Origin: Patescibacteria group bacterium
GTDB taxonomy: Bacteria; Patescibacteriota; Patescibacteriia; UBA9934; GWF2-40-263
Assembly: GCA_004298405.1 (NCBI GenBank)
Contig: SCSL01000054.1
Span: forward strand, 1 to 5,524
Direction of reading: 5' to 3'
Length of the DNA: 5,524 nucleotides
The notes beneath the pieces are model-generated. The model was not told the origin of the DNA, searched no databases, and worked only from the letters and a program-made list of their open reading frames with translations. Position numbers and translations under genes: made by a program. Every line of letters begins with the position of its first letter. Position 1 is the first letter of the stretch. This document shows positions 4,453 through 5,524 of this stretch, piece after piece.

Positions 4453-4701
4453 ATGAGTGTTCAGCGTATTGTTGTCATCGCGGACAACAAGAACATGATG
4501 GTGCTGTGTCAGGTCATCATCGAGGCGGGTGTGGAGCCGGGGAAGGTTCATGTCTCCTCGACTCTCCAGCAGGGTGAACTGGAGACGCTCGGGGTGGTTC
4601 AGGATATTTCCGCCCCGCTCATCCTGTGCAACGGCTCCTGCTCCGCGCCGCAGATCCGCTGTCCGTACTGCCATCCGGACGCGGATCATCTTGTTCCCTA
4701 G
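4453..4701 (+). CDS. Small Cys-rich protein of unknown function
   Basis: I do not recognise this 82-residue protein. The N-terminal half (MSVQRIVVIADNKNMMVLCQVIIEAG) looks like a beta strand and helix. The C-terminal part carries Cys59-x3-Cys63, then Cys70-x2-Cys73-His74, and His79, which could bind one zinc or a metal cluster. It has no signal peptide or membrane segment. Evidence that it is real: a good SD (AAGGA, 4441-4445) seven bases before the ATG, and a strong terminator just after the stop whose T-run is on this strand. A longer antisense frame (4405-4908) has neither. The gene lies behind a promoter, hairpins and terminator, so it is probably regulated by attenuation. Confidence 0.65.
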   Translation: MSVQRIVVIADNKNMMVLCQVIIEAGVEPGKVHVSSTLQQGELETLGVVQDISAPLILCNGSCSAPQIRCPYCHPDADHLVP

Positions 4702-4713
4702 ATGGACGAACGC

Positions 4714-4740
4714 ACCCCCGAGGATTTCCTCGGGGGTTTT
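4714..4740 (+). terminator. Strong intrinsic terminator of the small Cys-rich gene
   Basis: CCCCCGAGG (4715-4723) and CCTCGGGGG (4728-4736) form nine perfect pairs around ATTT, followed by TTTT (4737-4740). A4714 can extend the stem with T4737. It starts 13 bases after the stop codon. This is the clearest terminator in the window. Confidence 0.95.
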
Positions 4741-4812
4741 CAATCCTGTGTTCACCCCACACGTATCGCGAACCACATCGCTCGCGAGAGGTATGCCTTG
4801 CTCGGGGTTTTT

Positions 4813-4821
4813 TGGTAGGAT
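4813..4821 (+). promoter_or_regulatory. Possible extended -10 element for the GNAT gene
   Basis: TGG-TAGGAT (4813-4821) fits an extended -10 and would start transcription about two bases before the ATG at 4830, again nearly leaderless. No good -35 is seen at the right distance. The same TAGGAT hexamer occurs at 3583 before the zinc-ribbon gene. Confidence 0.35.
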
Positions 4822-4829
4822 GGTTTCAT

Positions 4830-5384
4830 ATGAAAAGTCAGTCTTCAGACTTGGTATCAATAGAACAGAGGATTTCTTCGAAGCCACCGACAGAGCGTGA
4901 ACGTTCAAAAGAAGGTGAGAAACCGATTCATGTCGAGGTGTTTACTCCGCAGGAGTTTGCTGGTTTCGTTTTTCATGAGCACAATGAATAAAAGGATCGT
5001 TTTGCGCAGCCCGATGAAGGGGGAGTGTTTCAACTATTTTATCCTGAAGATTTGGACAATCCTCACGAACAGACATCAAGGTATGTTGCTTTGTTTGAAA
5101 GAGAAACAATCGCTGGGATCGGGAAATTGAGGAAATCTCCGAGGGACGAAGGTGTGTATGAATCTTCTGTGAGTGTCGACCCAATCTTTCAAGGGAAAGG
5201 ATACGGTCGACGGATCATGAAGAAAGAATTTGAGATTGCAAAAGAAATGGGATGGAAGCTAAGTGTTATTTACGAAAAGGAAGGGCGACAGCGATTGAAA
5301 AAAATAGTTCGCGAGTTTGTTCAAACATATGGGGTAGAGCTGATTGAAGATCCGCTAGAAAAATACGCTCATTCATCTGAGTAA
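4830..5384 (+). pseudogene. GNAT-family N-acetyltransferase interrupted by an in-frame TAA
   Basis: GNAT enzymes move an acetyl group from acetyl-CoA to an amine; the substrate here is unknown. From ATG 4830 one frame gives 53 residues (ending GFVFHEHNE), a TAA at 4989-4991, then 130 more residues to the stop at 5384. The two parts join as one domain: strand 1 (KPIHVEVFTPQEF) lies before the stop, and strands 2-4 (TSRYVALFERETIAGIGKL, then ESSVSVD) and the acetyl-CoA motif QGKGYGR (121-127, full-length numbering) lie after it. The last part (KLSVIYEKEGRQRLKKIV) resembles the usual GNAT end. A restart at GTG 5025 would have an SD-like G-run only one base away and would remove strand 1. The gene is therefore most simply a recent pseudogene, or the TAA is a sequence error or is read through. 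The basic, charged first 30 residues look like a linker. Confidence 0.75.
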
Positions 5385-5393
5385 AGGTATTGA

Positions 5394-5422
5394 ATTATAC
5401 TCGCCCAGTAGTGTCCGGTTAA
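5394..5422 (-). promoter_or_regulatory. Possible minus-strand promoter facing the GNAT gene
   Basis: On the minus strand, TTAACC (plus 5417-5422), a 17-base spacer and a perfect TATAAT (plus 5394-5399) form a promoter that would transcribe antisense to the GNAT gene. AT-rich DNA gives such matches by chance. Confidence 0.3.
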
Positions 5423-5442
5423 AAATTAGATTAGATTAACTT

Positions 5443-5487
5443 TGTCCAATGAAATGAGTGGAAACGTAATGAAAACCACTTTGGACA
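5443..5487. repeat. Interrupted inverted repeat in the 3' intergenic region
   Basis: TGTCCAA (5443-5449) plus AGTGG (5457-5461) pair with CCACTTTGGACA (5476-5487), twelve pairs with a seven-base bulge on the left and a 14-base loop. No T-run follows. Just upstream are ATTAG repeats (5425-5438) and AGTGTCCGGTTAAAA (5410-5424), which resembles an insertion-sequence end. The rest of 5385-5524 shows no clear gene. An ATG at 5499 opens a frame (MSEESSNP) that runs off the window, without a well-placed SD. Confidence 0.4.
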
Positions 5488-5524
5488 TTTGAATTAGGAT
5501 GAGTGAAGAATCGTCTAACCCACG

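Noticed and set aside
4405..4908. A 167-codon minus-strand open frame, longer than the plus-strand gene it covers
   Set aside because: It crosses a strong terminator and an intergenic stretch, has no SD or family resemblance, and the terminator T-run and SD both support the plus-strand gene at 4453.
5025..5384. A separate, complete GNAT gene starting at GTG 5025
   Set aside because: It would lack the first strand and helix of the GNAT fold, which are encoded in the same frame just upstream of the TAA, and its SD-like run is only one base from the GTG.
5499..5524. Start of a new gene at ATG 5499
   Set aside because: Only eight codons are visible, and the AGG before it is too close to act as an SD.

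Overview
The window reads like a chromosomal piece of a Patescibacteria (CPR)-type bacterium. The evidence is indirect: a Gmad2-domain protein end, short genes packed on one strand, a compact MetK, and small DUF1905, zinc-ribbon and GNAT genes with few Shine-Dalgarno sites. The standard genetic code fits, with TGA used as a stop. The lineage call is an inference; the sequence alone cannot prove it. All supported genes are on the + strand.

Layout. Positions 1-281 hold the C-terminal end of a Gmad2-type protein that is cut by the window edge. Positions 314-448 hold a SAM-I (S-box) riboswitch with a visible antiterminator and an intrinsic terminator. It controls a tight three-gene operon: metK (449-1417), an RBBP9/YdeN-like serine hydrolase (1429-2004) and a MazG-like nucleotide pyrophosphohydrolase (2001-2351, ATGA overlap). 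MetK is odd in two ways: it stops about 60 residues before the usual C-terminus, and a palindromic repeat-like element lies inside its coding sequence.

Positions 2390-2441 form a near-consensus promoter overlaid by four copies of a TTTACAATA-type 9-mer spaced 11, 21 and 11 bases apart. This promoter drives an AT-richer gene (2441-3466) for one polypeptide that joins a winged helix-turn-helix, a GHKL ATPase and a DUF4325 STAS-like domain. It looks like a self-contained regulatory switch, possibly autoregulated. After a 150-base spacer with a terminator-like hairpin come a degenerate zinc-ribbon protein (3618-3929) and a DUF1905 protein (3931-4233), one base apart.

Positions 4258-4452 form an independent transcription unit start: an extended -10 promoter, a possible 24-codon near-leaderless ORF, three successive hairpins and a terminator. 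This lies directly before a small Cys-rich protein gene (4453-4701) that has a good Shine-Dalgarno site and its own strong terminator. It is either an attenuated leader or a separate small RNA. Then comes a GNAT acetyltransferase (4830-5384) interrupted by an in-frame TAA at 4989-4991. The last 140 bases are AT-rich and hold an inverted repeat, an IS-end-like motif and a possible minus-strand promoter.

The best candidates for something new are the phased repeats with the HTH-ATPase-STAS protein, and the 4258-4701 leader plus small Cys-rich gene.
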